Of a stretch of 5,677 bases of DNA, positions 4,808 to 5,677 are shown piece by piece. This stretch comes from an uncultured Bryobacterales bacterium (GTDB lineage Bacteria > Acidobacteriota > Terriglobia > Bryobacterales > Bryobacteraceae). The DNA lies in NCBI GenBank assembly GCA_937859895.1, contig CALMAV010000421.1, forward strand, positions 1 to 5,677. The letters are read 5' to 3'. Within the stretch, counting starts at the first letter, position 1; every line of letters begins with the position of its first letter. A model generated the notes under the pieces. That model had not been told where the DNA came from. It did not search any database and was given only the letters and a program-made list of their open reading frames with translations. The position numbers and the translations under genes were made by a program.

Positions 4808-5677
4808 ATGCGACGACGAGATTGGTTGAAGGCAGGCGCGGGTGCTGCCGCGATGATGGCCGGAGCTCGGCTGCTGCCAGGGCAGAACCACCGCTATGAA
4901 GCAAACTGGGCATCGCTCGACGCCAGACCCATTCCCACCTGGTACACCGACGCTAAGTTTGGCATCTTCATCCATTGGGGCGTGTACTCCGTACCTGCAT
5001 TTGCACCCACGAACGCCAAGGAGGGTCAGCGCTATGCCGAGTGGTATTGGCACTCTCTAGAACAAGGGAAGAACAAGATAACCGATACCAGCCCAGCCAC
5101 GTGGGAGTATCACAAGAAAGTCTATGGAGCCGACTTCCCCTACTCGAACTTTGCGCCGATGTTTCGCGCCCAATTGTTCGACCCGGATCACTGGGCAGAT
5201 GTTTTCGTACGGTCGGGCGCCAGATACGTGGCGCTCACTTCCAAACATCACGAAGGCTTTACGTTGTGGCGCAATGAACAGGCAAATCGCTCATGGGGCC
5301 GGCCGTGGAACAGCGTGGATATTGGGCCAAAGCGCGATCTTCTGCTGGACCTAACGGAAGCAGGCCGCCGCCGCGGCTTGCACATGGGAATCTACTATTC
5401 GCTTTATGAGTGGTACAACCCGCTGTGGCTTTCCGATAAGCAGAGGTTTGTCAACGAGCACCTGTTTCCGCAGTTCAAAGACGTGGTAACCCATGCGACT
5501 CCGGACATCATCTTCTCCGATGGCGAGTGGGAGTTGACCAGCGACAAGTGGCGCTCGCCTGAGCTGCTGCAATGGCTTTACAACGAATCGCCAGTTGCCG
5601 ACACAGTGGTTATCGATGATCGCTGGGGCAAAGATACGCGGCATAATCATGGCGGCTCCGCCACCACCGAGTACACC
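4808..5677 (+). CDS. GH29 alpha-L-fucosidase, N-terminal 290 residues (3' end outside window)
   Basis: This gene hydrolyses terminal alpha-L-fucose from glycans by a retaining mechanism. The N-terminus is a Tat-type export signal (RRRDWLK at 2-8, then a small hydrophobic Ala/Gly/Met stretch to about 22), so the enzyme is probably periplasmic or lipid/surface-associated. GH29 landmarks follow in order: WYTDAKFGIFIHWGVYSVPA (45-64, with H56), YAEWYW (76-81, with E78), TSKHHEGF (144-151, with H147 and H148), GIYYSLYEWY (194-203), and PDIIFSDGEWE (232-242), where D238 matches the family nucleophile. DDRWG (270-274) and HGG (281-283) follow. The SDGEWE and DRWG segments are notably like the mammalian lysosomal enzyme, suggesting the broad-specificity GH29-A branch. 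The general acid/base and the C-terminal beta-sandwich would lie past the window; full family members are usually about 450 residues or longer. It follows the porin by 50 bp on the same strand. The ATG is chosen because it gives a complete Tat signal; no ribosome binding site is seen. Confidence 0.92.
   Translation, partial: MRRRDWLKAGAGAAAMMAGARLLPGQNHRYEANWASLDARPIPTWYTDAKFGIFIHWGVYSVPAFAPTNAKEGQRYAEWYWHSLEQGKNKITDTSPATWEYHKKVYGADFPYSNFAPMFRAQLFDPDHWADVFVRSGARYVALTSKHHEGFTLWRNEQANRSWGRPWNSVDIGPKRDLLLDLTEAGRRRGLHMGIYYSLYEWYNPLWLSDKQRFVNEHLFPQFKDVVTHATPDIIFSDGEWELTSDKWRSPELLQWLYNESPVADTVVIDDRWGKDTRHNHGGSATTEYT

Overview
The window most likely comes from an Acidobacteriota chromosome. This rests on family resemblance only: the C-terminus of a large TonB-dependent receptor of the acidobacterial type, a secreted TPR protein tied to that receptor's tail, an OprB-type carbohydrate porin, and a Tat-exported GH29 alpha-L-fucosidase. 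All the products are envelope or periplasmic proteins of a Gram-negative, glycan-degrading bacterium. Base composition is moderately GC-rich and no strong Shine-Dalgarno sequence sits at a normal distance from any start.

Layout: (1) 1-444 (+), end of a TonB-dependent receptor; (2) 401-562 (+), an overlapping, truncated remnant of a TPR gene's signal-peptide region, containing a strong hairpin at 468-509; (3) 534-1850 (-), a complete cardiolipin synthase/PLD-family gene; (4) 1851-1962, a short divergent intergenic region; (5) 1963-2044 (+), the last codons of a second, otherwise missing TonB-dependent receptor; (6) 2001-3188 (+), a complete secreted TPR protein that starts inside that relic; (7) 3342-4757 (+), a carbohydrate porin; (8) 4808-5677 (+), the N-terminal 290 residues of an alpha-L-fucosidase that runs off the window. 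No gene-free stretch exceeds 300 bp; the longest is 3189-3341 (153 bp).

The most notable structure is a diverged direct repeat, 363-533 and 1963-2133. It is 171 bp, gap-free, at a constant offset of 1600 bp, with 148/171 identities by hand count. Each copy carries the same unit: the end of a TonB receptor overlapping the start of a TPR gene. The cardiolipin synthase gene fills the space between the copies, and its stop codon lies at the very edge of the left copy. The simplest reading is two paralogous receptor-TPR modules whose middle (the rest of TPR gene 1 and nearly all of receptor 2) was lost and is now occupied by the synthase.

Functionally, the porin and the fucosidase form a plausible pair for fucosylated glycans: fucose is released outside the cytoplasm and sugars diffuse through the outer-membrane porin. 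The receptor could import larger glycans. The TPR protein may be a periplasmic partner of such receptors. The cardiolipin synthase looks like an unrelated membrane-lipid gene on the opposite strand.
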